Positions 55,772-64,000 of a stretch of DNA of 64,000 bases are shown here, piece after piece (the stretch's first letter is position 1; the number at the start of each line of letters is the position of its first letter). Origin of the DNA: Clostridium beijerinckii (GTDB taxonomy: Bacteria; Bacillota; Clostridia; Clostridiales; Clostridiaceae). Made by a program: the position numbers and the translations under genes. The stretch is taken from positions 1,271,501 to 1,335,500 of the forward strand of contig CP029329.1 in the NCBI GenBank assembly GCA_003129525.1, written 5' to 3'. A model generated the notes under the pieces. The model searched no databases and was not told where the DNA came from. It worked only from the letters and a program-made list of their open reading frames with translations.

Positions 55772-55936
55772 CTAATTAGAAACACGTCTGTTTTTATTAA
55801 TATATATATTTTTAGATGGCATTGTCTTAATGTTAAATTTAACAAAAAATAAAGAAATAAATTTGTTTATAATGAAATGTATAAATGTTATTCTACGTTT
55901 TTTTATAAAGTCTACATAAATAATTTTACTTTTCAT
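55772..55936 (-). CDS. small basic protein
   Basis: A 54-codon frame beginning MKSKIIYVDFIKKRRITFIHF, with a GGAGA site 7 bp upstream, which is why ATG 55936 is preferred over the ATG at 55963. It is very basic and has a hydrophobic stretch FIINKFISLFFVKF. It could be a real small protein, but may also be chance in AT-rich DNA. Function unknown. Confidence 0.4.
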   Translation of the reverse strand: MKSKIIYVDFIKKRRITFIHFIINKFISLFFVKFNIKTMPSKNIYINKNRRVSN

Positions 55937-56066
55937 AAATAATCTCCAAAATATTGATTTCAAATCAAGTGTATAAAGGTTTATGGATAAGTAGATTTAT
56001 ATGCTATAATAACATAGTATGAATAAGTTATATAAAGAGTTAATCTTTTAAAGAGGTGTTAATTAT

Positions 56067-57101
56067 ATGGAAAATTTGAGCTTTAATAAAGATAAATATG
56101 TATTTGCTTCACTCCCATCAATGTTATTAATAGGAGATTCAGCAGAATACAATAGAAATAAACAAATAGCTTTATTTTTGAATGAATTAAACATGTATAG
56201 TGTTTTACTTAAAGACTTAGTAAACTTTTCACTTAAAGAAAATGATAGAAATATAGCTTTAAACATAGCTTATTACATAACTGATAATGATGATTTACTT
56301 AAAACAATAATTCGAAAAAAAGATTTACCCATATCAAAGCTAAGTAAGTTAACTAAGATTAAATCTGAACAGATAGAAAAATGTAGAGATTATATTATAG
56401 CTTATTATATAATATTAACAAATCCTGATTATAGACTTATACAAGAATATTTTAGAATAAAATTAAGAGAAGATAATAATGTAATCGGCATTTCAAATAA
56501 GAAGCAGGATTTGTATAAGGGTTTAGTAATAAGATCATTAAAAAAATCTGCTTATATAGTAACTTCTAAAGGCGAATTTATGAAAATAAAAACTGATAGT
56601 AAAGCAAGTATTGGGGAACTTTCAGAGGGGAGAAAAAAGAAAACTCTAAGAAACTATAGAATACATATTTCTATTTTGTTATTTATACTCATATTAATCG
56701 GAAGTGGAATTATTATTGAATACAGAAGAACTCAAAGTATAGTTGTTATTGAAACAACTTCAAATATAAAAATTAATATTAATAAATTTAATAAAGTTAT
56801 ATATGCATATTCACCTACTGATAAAGGACAGAAACTTATTGATAATGTTGATATTTTGAATAAAGATATTGATGAGGCTATGGCTGAAATATTTAAATAT
56901 GCATTAAATAATGAAATGTTGGATTTAAGCAAAAAAACTTTGGTGACAATAAATGGACAAGCGATAAAATATGGTTTACTTACTAAAACCAATAAAATTA
57001 TATCTGAAAATAATATACCTATAGTTATAAATAATTCAGGTAATCAACAAAAGTTACCACAATATTTAACACAAGATGAAGAAGATAAAACAGAAAAATA
57101 A
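56067..57101 (+). CDS. RsgI-type anti-sigma factor fused to a SigI-like C-terminal domain
   Basis: A 344-residue protein. Residues 20-135 resemble the C-terminal half of SigI sigma factors: RNKQIALFLNELNMYSVLLKDLVNFS, KDLPISKLSKLTKIKSEQIEKCRDYIIAYYIIL, PDYRLIQEYF. Residues 150-185 match the RsgI N-terminal domain (YKGLVIRSLKKSAYIVTSKGEFMKI). A membrane helix follows (about 208-226), then the RsgI-like extracytoplasmic region IVVIETTSNIKININKFNKVIYAYSPTDKGQKLI. In SigI-RsgI pairs the two are separate genes; here a sigma part lacking region 2 seems joined to its anti-sigma factor. Function is inferred. Confidence 0.7.
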   Translation: MENLSFNKDKYVFASLPSMLLIGDSAEYNRNKQIALFLNELNMYSVLLKDLVNFSLKENDRNIALNIAYYITDNDDLLKTIIRKKDLPISKLSKLTKIKSEQIEKCRDYIIAYYIILTNPDYRLIQEYFRIKLREDNNVIGISNKKQDLYKGLVIRSLKKSAYIVTSKGEFMKIKTDSKASIGELSEGRKKKTLRNYRIHISILLFILILIGSGIIIEYRRTQSIVVIETTSNIKININKFNKVIYAYSPTDKGQKLIDNVDILNKDIDEAMAEIFKYALNNEMLDLSKKTLVTINGQAIKYGLLTKTNKIISENNIPIVINNSGNQQKLPQYLTQDEEDKTEK

Positions 57102-57126
57102 CTCTCAATAGAGAGTTATTTTTCTG
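57099..57126. terminator. terminator shared by convergent genes
   Basis: AATAACTCTC pairs with GAGAGTTATT around AATA, then a T run. The deacetylase gene stop lies inside it. Confidence 0.85.
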
Positions 57127-58057
57127 TTTTATTTAAAATTTCTTTAAATGTATTCATATCATATTTAGAGCTGATATAAATCCTATCAAGTTTAAGGGAA
57201 TTATCGCCTCTATCTGAAAGACCTCTTTGAGTTGTAAATCCTAAGATATAACCAGCATCTTTCGCTGCTTGTATACTATTATCATTAAAATCTCCAAAAG
57301 GATAGGCAATTGAATAAACTTTTTTACCTGTCATTGATTCTAAGGATTTCTTGGATTCTTTTAATTCAGTAAGTTGCTCATCATAAGTCATTTTATCAAG
57401 ATTAGGATGATTGACAGTATGACTTTGAATATCTATGCCATAACTGCTCATTTCATTTATAGCCTCTTTTGATAAATAATAATTACCATCTAACGCAGAT
57501 GTTATGCAAAATATAGTCGCTACCATATTGAAATCTTTTAATATAGGGAAAGCGTTATAGTAATTATCCATATATCCATCATCGAAAGTAATAACTATAC
57601 TTTTATTTGGAATAGGAGAGTTGTTTAATAAATATTCCTTAAGTTCATTTAAAGTCAATGTTATATAACCTTCATCTTTTATGTACTTAAGTTGGGTTTT
57701 AAGATTTTCAGGAGTTATTGTCACTTCATTATCGGCAGATTCTTTAACAGAATGATAATATAATACTGGTACACCTCTATTATCATTGATTAAAGTAACT
57801 TCACCAAAAGCTCGAATATCTTGAAGTATATTTTTATCATTATTGATATATTCTTGATTTTTGGAATCGTTTTCTATAATGAGTTGTTTTCTCGTATCAT
57901 CATTAGTTGTTGCAGTATTTTTTGGATAAATATTATTGTATATAATGTAGACACTTAATATAAGAATGAAGATAACAATAAGAAAAGTTAAAATGTTTTT
58001 ATTTTGAGAAATACTTTTTATTAAAGAATATCTTTTTGAATTATTATTTCTAGACAT
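57116..58057 (-). CDS. polysaccharide deacetylase (NodB family), membrane-anchored
   Basis: A 313-residue protein with a single N-terminal membrane helix (about residues 19-40) and an extracellular NodB domain. Motif 1 is SIVITFDDGYMDNYYNAFPIL (catalytic and metal Asp), motif 2 is DIQSHTVNHPNL (metal His pair), and motif 3 is the YSIAYPFGDFND region. It would remove acetyl groups from peptidoglycan or another surface glycan. The N-terminal part of the domain reads RGVPVLYYHSV, as in the PgaB/IcaB-like subgroup. Substrate is not known. Confidence 0.9.
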   Translation of the reverse strand: MSRNNNSKRYSLIKSISQNKNILTFLIVIFILILSVYIIYNNIYPKNTATTNDDTRKQLIIENDSKNQEYINNDKNILQDIRAFGEVTLINDNRGVPVLYYHSVKESADNEVTITPENLKTQLKYIKDEGYITLTLNELKEYLLNNSPIPNKSIVITFDDGYMDNYYNAFPILKDFNMVATIFCITSALDGNYYLSKEAINEMSSYGIDIQSHTVNHPNLDKMTYDEQLTELKESKKSLESMTGKKVYSIAYPFGDFNDNSIQAAKDAGYILGFTTQRGLSDRGDNSLKLDRIYISSKYDMNTFKEILNKTEK

Positions 58058-58369
58058 AGATCTATTAATTGACCTCCTTACATTGGAATTTAAGAAACTA
58101 TTCTATTATCATTATATCCTAAATTATAATAAAATCGCTCAAACTTTAAATAAAATTTAATCAATTTTATTCAGTTATTTCAATATGAAATTAGAATAAT
58201 ATTATTAAAAGTATAGCATAATATAAGCAGAGGACAACTTATTAACATTATACACAGGCACCTGTGGATAACCTGTTATAAATATGTTAACATACATAAT
58301 ATTACATATTAATTTTGTGGATATATAATGAATGAAGTCATAAAAAGTATAAATTAAAGAGGTGTTAAA

Positions 58370-59113
58370 ATGACTCTTATAGCCAATATAACAGGCGTAA
58401 TAATCATAGGTTCCATGTTATGTACAGCTTATCCACAACAATTGTGTATAAGTTGTAAAATACAAAGTGAAAATAAATTTAAAATTGGGGAAAAGTCTAT
58501 AATTAAAAACTTAGATTATTTAAAAGAAGACATAAAAATACCACAACTAGTAGATGGAAATGACGAAAAAGCGATAAAATTGATAAATAGTGTAATTAAT
58601 AAAGACATTTTACCCAAAATAGAAGACGCGGAAAAAATCTCAAAAGAATATTTTGCAGGAGCAGGACAAGAAAAGCCAATATTTCCATATGAAATTCATT
58701 CAAGATATACAATAGCTGAAGATAATAACATACTTTTAAGTTTATATAATGATTATTACGAGTATTTAGGAGGAGCCCATGGAATGACAACAAGGACTTC
58801 TTATACAATAGATAAAGAAAAAGAAAGTATAATAACTCTAAAGGAGTTATTCGTTAAAGGATATAAGTATAGTGATATAATTAATAAAAAGATAAAAGAA
58901 GACATTAGCAAGAATCCTGAGAATTATTTTGATTCAGGAAATGAATTTAAGGGTATTAGCGAAACTCAAAGTTTCTATATAGAAGGTGATAATCTTGTGA
59001 TTTATTATCAATTATATGATATAGCACCTTATGTATTTGGGATTCCTGAATTTAAAATTCCACTAAAATCATTTGATGAAAATTATATTTACTATAAAAG
59101 CTTAAAAGAATAA
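58370..59113 (+). CDS. DUF4163/DUF3298 (RsiV-like) secreted or membrane protein
   Basis: A 247-residue protein with an N-terminal hydrophobic segment (about residues 1-20), then a DUF4163-like part (KIPQLVDGNDEKAIKLINSVI) and a C-terminal DUF3298 part: LLSLYNDYYEYLGGAHGMTTRTSYTID, ITLKELFVKGYKYSDIIN, FYIEGDNLVIYYQLYDIAPYVFGIPEFKIP. The same pair of domains forms the extracellular lysozyme-binding part of the anti-sigma factor RsiV. This one has no cytoplasmic sigma-binding domain, so it is probably a stand-alone surface protein. The 58058-58369 gap holds a CACAGG-CAC-CCTGTG palindrome near 58253-58266 and no gene. Confidence 0.78.
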   Translation: MTLIANITGVIIIGSMLCTAYPQQLCISCKIQSENKFKIGEKSIIKNLDYLKEDIKIPQLVDGNDEKAIKLINSVINKDILPKIEDAEKISKEYFAGAGQEKPIFPYEIHSRYTIAEDNNILLSLYNDYYEYLGGAHGMTTRTSYTIDKEKESIITLKELFVKGYKYSDIINKKIKEDISKNPENYFDSGNEFKGISETQSFYIEGDNLVIYYQLYDIAPYVFGIPEFKIPLKSFDENYIYYKSLKE

Positions 59114-59247
59114 TAAAGAATAGGAAGCAAGAAATAATAAATGCTGTAAAAAAGATTTACATAAATATGAGTTTGGAATCTATCTTAGAGGATTTACTAT
59201 GGTGTATGAAGAAACGAACATAAATTTAAAAAAAATGAAGCAAAAGA

Positions 59248-59292
59248 AAAAGATGTCTCTAAAATTAGTTTTGATATGTTGAGACATCTTTC
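59248..59292. terminator. terminator between DUF3298 gene and hydE
   Basis: AAAGATGTCTC pairs with GAGACATCTTT around an AT loop, with A and T runs. It serves hydE on the minus strand and perhaps the plus-strand gene. Confidence 0.8.
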
Positions 59293-59321
59293 TAATATAT
59301 ATAATATTTTATATTAATTTC

Positions 59322-60371
59322 TTAGCTTTTGTCATGAGCATTGGTATTTTTATTTCCTCTAAATCCGTAGCTGTCCGAAATAACTCTTCCAATTCCAGTT
59401 ACTTTGCCTGTTATACAACTTCTACAATGAGCTGGTGTATCACCTGTGCATATTTTGCCTGGATATAGAGCATAAAGCTTTCTATATTCACCTTCAGTTA
59501 CATTAGGCATTACAACATTAGCACCACTTTGAAGTGCAATTATTCTCCCATTTGGAGTTAAAGATTCCATTGCAGTTGTTGCAGGAATATTTATATCAGG
59601 AAGTATCAAACGTGTTAAAGCCATAACTTTTAAGGATAAAGTAAGATTTCCACCTTGTGCATCTTTTAAAGGAGTATCCTCATTAGGTATAAATGGACCT
59701 ATGCCTATCATATCTGCATTTATTTTTTTAAAGAATAATATATCATTAGCAATAGATTCCAAAGTCTGATTTGGAAGACCAACAAGAATACCACTTCCAA
59801 CTTCATATCCTAAATCACTTAAATTTTTTAAACAATTCAATCTTTCTTCGAAACTCATATTGGGATCCATATCTTCATAGAGTTTTTTATCTGTAGTTTC
59901 AATACGTATTAAATATCTATCAGCACCAGCTTCTTTAAATGATTTATACTCATCATAAGTCTTTTCACCTAAACTTAAGGTCAAGGCAACACCTAATTTT
60001 TTTATTTCTTTTACTATATTAGTCATTCTCTCTTTAGTAAAGTAATCATCTTCACCACCTTGAAGAACAATAGTTTTATAACCATAACTAACTGCTTTTT
60101 TTGCAAAATCTAAGATTTCTTCTTGTGTTAGTCTGTATCTTTCAATATTTTTATTATCTCTTCTTAATCCACAATACATGCAATTTCTTTTACATATGTT
60201 TGTAAATTCAATTAATCCTCTTAAATGAACATAGTCACCTAGATACGTTTGACGAATTTCATCTGCTGCCTTAAAAAGTTCTTCATTTATATTATCATTT
60301 TGTAATAATTCTAATATTTCTTCTTTATCTAAATTATGAGTAACTTTAGCTTTTTCAATAAGTTTATTCAT
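59322..60371 (-). CDS. hydE: [FeFe]-hydrogenase maturase, radical SAM HydE
   Basis: A 349-residue radical SAM protein. The cluster motif CKRNCMYCG (CxxxCxxC) follows HLRGLIEFTNI, a HydE feature. Downstream are YKTIVLQGGEDDYFT, DRYLIRIETTDKKLYEDMDP, GILVGLPNQT, MIGIGPFIPNEDTPL, and the C-terminal MPNVTEGEYRKLYALYPGKICTGD. HydE helps make the dithiomethylamine ligand of the H-cluster. hydF and hydG are not in the window. A GGAGGCGC site lies before the ATG on the minus strand. Confidence 0.93.
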   Translation of the reverse strand: MNKLIEKAKVTHNLDKEEILELLQNDNINEELFKAADEIRQTYLGDYVHLRGLIEFTNICKRNCMYCGLRRDNKNIERYRLTQEEILDFAKKAVSYGYKTIVLQGGEDDYFTKERMTNIVKEIKKLGVALTLSLGEKTYDEYKSFKEAGADRYLIRIETTDKKLYEDMDPNMSFEERLNCLKNLSDLGYEVGSGILVGLPNQTLESIANDILFFKKINADMIGIGPFIPNEDTPLKDAQGGNLTLSLKVMALTRLILPDINIPATTAMESLTPNGRIIALQSGANVVMPNVTEGEYRKLYALYPGKICTGDTPAHCRSCITGKVTGIGRVISDSYGFRGNKNTNAHDKS

Positions 60372-60537
60372 AGCGCCTCCTAAGTCAAAATAAAATTAAT
60401 AATTAACTGTTATTAGTATACTATAGAATTTAAAAACATAACAATATAATAGTTCTAATTAATAAGCGAAATCAAATAAATATATATATAATTGTATAAT
60501 GGAGATAAACAGTTATAAAAAGTAACTAAAGTAAAAA

Positions 60538-60577
60538 GGCTATATCAAAGTAATTATTAGTTAGCTTGATATAGCCC
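60538..60577 (-). terminator. terminator after the P-type ATPase
   Basis: On the minus strand GGGGCTATATCAAG pairs with TTTGATATAGCC, followed by TTTTTAC. Confidence 0.82.
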
Positions 60578-60615
60578 CAATTTAGTTATCTGGTTATGTG
60601 AAATTATAACTTGTT

Positions 60616-63279
60616 TTAAGCTGCCTTATTTTTTTCTCTGTGATCATTTTTTTCTTGAGATTTTTCATTTTTGTCTTCAATAGCATCTCTAATTAATTTA
60701 AATATTTGTATTATTAAAGTTGGAACGAAAGCAAATAAGTGAATTAATAATAGTTGATTAGTGCTAAGTGGAGTTATTTCAAATAATCCTTGAAGGAATG
60801 GTATAAGTAAAACTGCATTTACTAAAACAACACCTGCTATAAAAGCTATCCAGCTGAATTTATTACTGAAAACTCCAAGTGAAAATATAGATCTTTTTCC
60901 ACGGCAGTTAAATCCATGGAATAATCGAGCTAAACATAATGTACTAAATGCCATAGTCATAGCAATTCCATTATTGCCTGTAGCTAAACCAATATGATAA
61001 GAAACCATAGTAAATATTCCTATAATTAAACCTTGAATACTGACATCTTGAATGAAATCTTTAGTTAATATAGATTCACTAGCATCTCTAGGTTTGTCTT
61101 TTAAAACATCTTTTTTAGATTTTTCCATACCAATTGCAATAGCTGGTAAGCTATCTGTTAATAAATTAATAAATAATAAATGTACTGCAGCAAATGGTAC
61201 TGGAAGTGCAAATAGTGATGAATACAGTACTGCAAGTATTCCTGACATATTACCTGAAAGAAGGAATTTAATTGAGTTCTTTATATTAGCATAAATATTT
61301 CTTCCATTAGTAATTGATTTAACAATAGTTGCAAAATTATCATCTGTTAAAATCATTGAAGCAGCATCTTTTGATACTTCAGTACCAGTTATACCCATTG
61401 CAATACCAATATCGGCTTGCTTTAAGGCTGGAGCATCATTAACGCCATCTCCAGTCATAGCAACAATTTTGCCTTTATCTTGCCATGCTTTAACGATTCT
61501 TATTTTATGTTCAGGTGATACTCTAGCATAAACTGAAATATGTGTTAACTTAGAATTGAGTTCATCATCGGACATCTTATCAAGTTCTAATCCTTCTACA
61601 GCTAAATCGCCTTCTTGTAAGATTCCAATTTCCTTAGCAATAGCAGAAGCTGTAATCTTATGATCACCAGTAATCATAATTGGTTTAATAGAAGCTTTTA
61701 TACAATCTGCAACTGCTGCTTTAGATTCTTCTCTAGGTGGATCAATCATTGAAATTAATCCTAAGAAAGTATAGTTATCTTCATCTTCTAATGTAAGCTC
61801 TTTATTTTCATCAAGTTCTTTATAAGCAAAAGCTAAAACTCTTAAGCCTTGTGACGAAAGTTCCTTATTAATATTATTTATAGTAGTTTTATCTTTTTCA
61901 GTAAAGGCTACTACTCCATTGGAAGTTTTAATTGAAGTTACTCTATTCATTAAGACATCAAGAGCACCTTTAGTAAGCATTGTATACTTGCCATTTATTT
62001 CATGAAGTGTACTCATAAGCTTTCTATCAGAGTCAAAAGGAATTTCCCTAAGTCTTTCATAAGTATTTCTACAGTCAATTTCATTTAAAGAATATTTATG
62101 ACCTAAATTTACAAAAGCAACTTCGGTTGGATCACCGATTTCAGCGCCATCTATAGAGGTAGAGTCATTACAAAGTACAGAACTAGTTAAAAGAAAGTTT
62201 GAATCAGGATCTTTAAAATCTATCTCGTCACTATCAATTAACTTATTATCAACAAAAATCTTTTGAACAGTCATTTTGTTTTGAGTTAATGTACCAGTTT
62301 TATCAGAACAAATAATAGACACACAGCCAAGACCTTCAACAGCCTTAAGCTTTTTAATGATTGCATGTTCTTTAGCCATTGATTGAGTTCCAATAGCAAG
62401 TACAATTGTAACTATTGAACTAAGAGCTTCAGGAATGGCAGCAACAGCAAGAGCTACAGCAAACATTAATGAATCTAAAAGAGGCGTACCTCGATACATG
62501 CTTAATCCAAACACAATTACACATATGCCAAGTATCCCAATGGCTAATTTTTTAGAAAAGTCGTCTATAGAAACTTGAAGTGGAGTGGTTTTTTCTTCTG
62601 TTTCTTCGAGTAGAGTAGCGATTTTTCCAAGTTCTGTGTTCATACCAGTGTTAGTTACAAGGACAGTAGCTCTACCATAAGTTACTAATGAACTAGAGAA
62701 AACCATATTTTTTTGATCACCTAAAGCAACTTCATCCTTATTAATAACATCAGGAAATTTATCGACACTTTCAGATTCTCCGGTTAATGAGCTTTCATTA
62801 ACCTTAAGTGAATAATTTTCTAAAATCCTACCATCAGCAACAACTAAGTCTCCGGCTTCTAATACTAAAATATCTCCTGGAACAACATCCTTTGAAGCTA
62901 TTTCAATTTTAACTCCATTTCTAATAACTTTGGCATTAGGAGCAGATAAAGCTTTTAAACTAGCTAGAGATTGTTCGGCTTTAACATATTGGACAGTACC
63001 TAAAATGGCATTCATAGTTATAACAGCTATAATTACAATAGTACTTTCCATATTACCAGTAATAGCTGAAATAATAGCAGCAACAATTAAAATAACTACT
63101 AATAAATCTTTAAACTGTTCTGCAAATATAGAGAACATACTCTTCTTTTTCTTTTCATTTAAAATGTTTTCGCCAACAGAATTTATTATTTCGGTAGCTT
63201 TTGCACTAGTCAGTCCGTTTAAGGTCACATCAAAGTCTTTCATAGACTCTTCTGTGGTTTTACAAAAATATTTTTTCAT
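60616..63279 (-). CDS. P2A-type cation-transporting ATPase (Ca2+/Mn2+ type)
   Basis: About 887 residues. N-terminal cation-ATPase domain, a TGES loop (SSLTGESESVDKFP), the PEAL membrane motif (VAAIPEALSSIVTIVLAIG), phosphorylation motif CSDKTGTLTQNKMTV, KGALDVLMNR, the hinge MTGDGVNDAPALKQADIGIAMG, and a C-terminal membrane half with LLFINLLTDSLPAIAIGME. ATG 63279 is preferred over TTG 63297, as GGAAG lies just before it. A yybP-ykoY leader upstream suggests Mn2+ control, so export of Mn2+ (or Ca2+) is likely. Confidence 0.93.
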   Translation of the reverse strand: MKKYFCKTTEESMKDFDVTLNGLTSAKATEIINSVGENILNEKKKKSMFSIFAEQFKDLLVVILIVAAIISAITGNMESTIVIIAVITMNAILGTVQYVKAEQSLASLKALSAPNAKVIRNGVKIEIASKDVVPGDILVLEAGDLVVADGRILENYSLKVNESSLTGESESVDKFPDVINKDEVALGDQKNMVFSSSLVTYGRATVLVTNTGMNTELGKIATLLEETEEKTTPLQVSIDDFSKKLAIGILGICVIVFGLSMYRGTPLLDSLMFAVALAVAAIPEALSSIVTIVLAIGTQSMAKEHAIIKKLKAVEGLGCVSIICSDKTGTLTQNKMTVQKIFVDNKLIDSDEIDFKDPDSNFLLTSSVLCNDSTSIDGAEIGDPTEVAFVNLGHKYSLNEIDCRNTYERLREIPFDSDRKLMSTLHEINGKYTMLTKGALDVLMNRVTSIKTSNGVVAFTEKDKTTINNINKELSSQGLRVLAFAYKELDENKELTLEDEDNYTFLGLISMIDPPREESKAAVADCIKASIKPIMITGDHKITASAIAKEIGILQEGDLAVEGLELDKMSDDELNSKLTHISVYARVSPEHKIRIVKAWQDKGKIVAMTGDGVNDAPALKQADIGIAMGITGTEVSKDAASMILTDDNFATIVKSITNGRNIYANIKNSIKFLLSGNMSGILAVLYSSLFALPVPFAAVHLLFINLLTDSLPAIAIGMEKSKKDVLKDKPRDASESILTKDFIQDVSIQGLIIGIFTMVSYHIGLATGNNGIAMTMAFSTLCLARLFHGFNCRGKRSIFSLGVFSNKFSWIAFIAGVVLVNAVLLIPFLQGLFEITPLSTNQLLLIHLFAFVPTLIIQIFKLIRDAIEDKNEKSQEKNDHREKNKAA

Positions 63280-63454
63280 GTAACATCTTCCTTTCAAATC
63301 TTAATAAGGTACATTTATACACATTTGAATAAATTCTTATTGAATAATTGCAAAATAGATCCAATAAAATGAGTGTAAAAAATTAAAATTCCTATGGCAT
63401 CTAAAAAATAGCTGTTTAAAGATGCCGAAAGTCTTCTTATAATAATTATTAACA

Positions 63455-63592
63455 AAAAAGACCTTTAATATAACTTCAAATTTTTGAAGTTATATTAAAA
63501 GTCTCGTTGCCACATGGGCACATAACACCAGACTATAAATATAGTCGCGATTGTTGATGTCATATTTATAACTACTCCCTTTTAACATAAAA
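63455..63592 (-). promoter_or_regulatory. yybP-ykoY (Mn2+) riboswitch and terminator
   Basis: On the minus strand AAAAGGGAGTAG (63571-63585) starts the aptamer; it continues through ATGACATCAACAATCGCGAC and ends with GTGGCAACGAGACTTTT. A strong hairpin, TATAACTTCAAA pairing with TTTGAAGTTATA, and a T run follow (63455-63502), giving the expression platform. Placed before the P-type ATPase gene, it would turn the gene on with high Mn2+. The remaining 63280-63450 leader has one inverted repeat (GGCATCT...AGATGCC, 63394-63425) and no gene. Confidence 0.85.
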
Positions 63593-63904
63593 TAACTATT
63601 AATATTAATATATTGTAAAAAGGACAAACTGTCAATGATTTAATTTTTATTTTACATGAATTTAACTGAAGGGTAGAATAAGTACATTTTAGATAAACAG
63701 GGTTAAAAGCTATTAATTAATTTTATAGATACGATTTTAATAAGATAACAAATAAACCTAGAATATCATAAGTATCTCAAAAAAAGATAAAAATAGACTA
63801 AATAAGTGAGGATATTATACGAATATAATATTATATTCATATAATTAATAACTTATTCTTGTTAACGTGTGCAAAAGGATCTAATTTATTTAGGGGGAAA
63901 GAAA

Positions 63905-64000
63905 ATGAAAACAAACTTTAAAAGATTAAAAAATATAAAAATTGTACAAAGCATAATAATAATAGTAATTATATCTTTATTATCCACAATCACTATTGGG
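63905..64000 (+). CDS. membrane-protein start, probable MCP (cut by window end)
   Basis: Only 32 codons are visible: MKTNFKRLKNIKIVQSIIII, then VIISLLSTITIG. A basic start followed by a long hydrophobic helix fits the first membrane segment of an MCP. A TTAGGGGGAA site lies 5-12 bp before ATG 63905. The identity cannot be confirmed from this part; other sensor proteins are possible. Confidence 0.5.
   Translation, partial: MKTNFKRLKNIKIVQSIIIIVIISLLSTITIG

Overview
The window is low-GC DNA from a Gram-positive anaerobe, most likely a Clostridium sensu stricto species of the beijerinckii/butyricum kind. The evidence is the AT-rich codon use, strong AGGAGG-type ribosome binding sites, a glmS ribozyme, S-box and T-box leaders, rubrerythrin, HydE and several methyl-accepting chemotaxis proteins (MCPs). 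Species was not determined.

Layout. 1-5.4 kb: an MCP cut by the window edge, a CapA-like protein, then a SAM-I riboswitch driving a metI-metC pair. 5.4-12.2 kb: a MarR regulator divergent from an RND efflux set (membrane-fusion lipoprotein, RND pump, TolC-like protein). 12.2-17.9 kb: the mannitol PTS locus mtlA, then mtlR-mtlF-mtlD; both transcription units start with the same operator-promoter block. 18.1-20.3 kb: glmS with its self-cleaving ribozyme.

20,357-39,297: an 18.9-kb Tn7-like transposon inserted 20-25 bp past the glmS stop codon. It has TGT...ACA ends, a perfect 5-bp target duplication (ATTCA) and three roughly 20-bp TnsB-type sites at each end. It encodes TnsA (split by an IS66-family insertion with a perfect 8-bp duplication), TnsB, TnsC and TnsD, plus a second full-length TnsD/TniQ at the glmS-proximal end. 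The cargo looks like a small defence island: a DUF4297-type nuclease with an SMC/Rad50-like ATPase (Lamassu or ABC-3C-like), an HNH nuclease paired with a zinc-ribbon protein, two unknown small genes with a decayed copy of one, and a PBECR4-type nuclease preceded by a structured RNA with its own terminator.

39.3-64 kb: the displaced glmS terminator, a Cache-type MCP, glycogen phosphorylase, an AraC regulator, rubrerythrin, an unknown gene behind a possible structured RNA, HutD/Ves, 5-formyl-THF cyclo-ligase, metY, thrS with a T-box, tRNA-Leu(UAG) and tRNA-Gly(CCC), an HNH protein, ispF, an unusual SigI/RsgI-type fusion, a polysaccharide deacetylase, a DUF3298 protein, hydE, and a P-type cation ATPase behind a yybP-ykoY (Mn2+) riboswitch. 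A second MCP begins at the right edge.

The most interesting material is in the Tn7-like element: two TnsD proteins, a TnsA cut between its catalytic Asp and Lys codons, an attenuator-like hairpin ahead of tnsA, and the RNA-terminator-nuclease module at the far end, which is laid out like a type III toxin-antitoxin locus. Function calls come from reading motifs and remembered family patterns; no database search was run.
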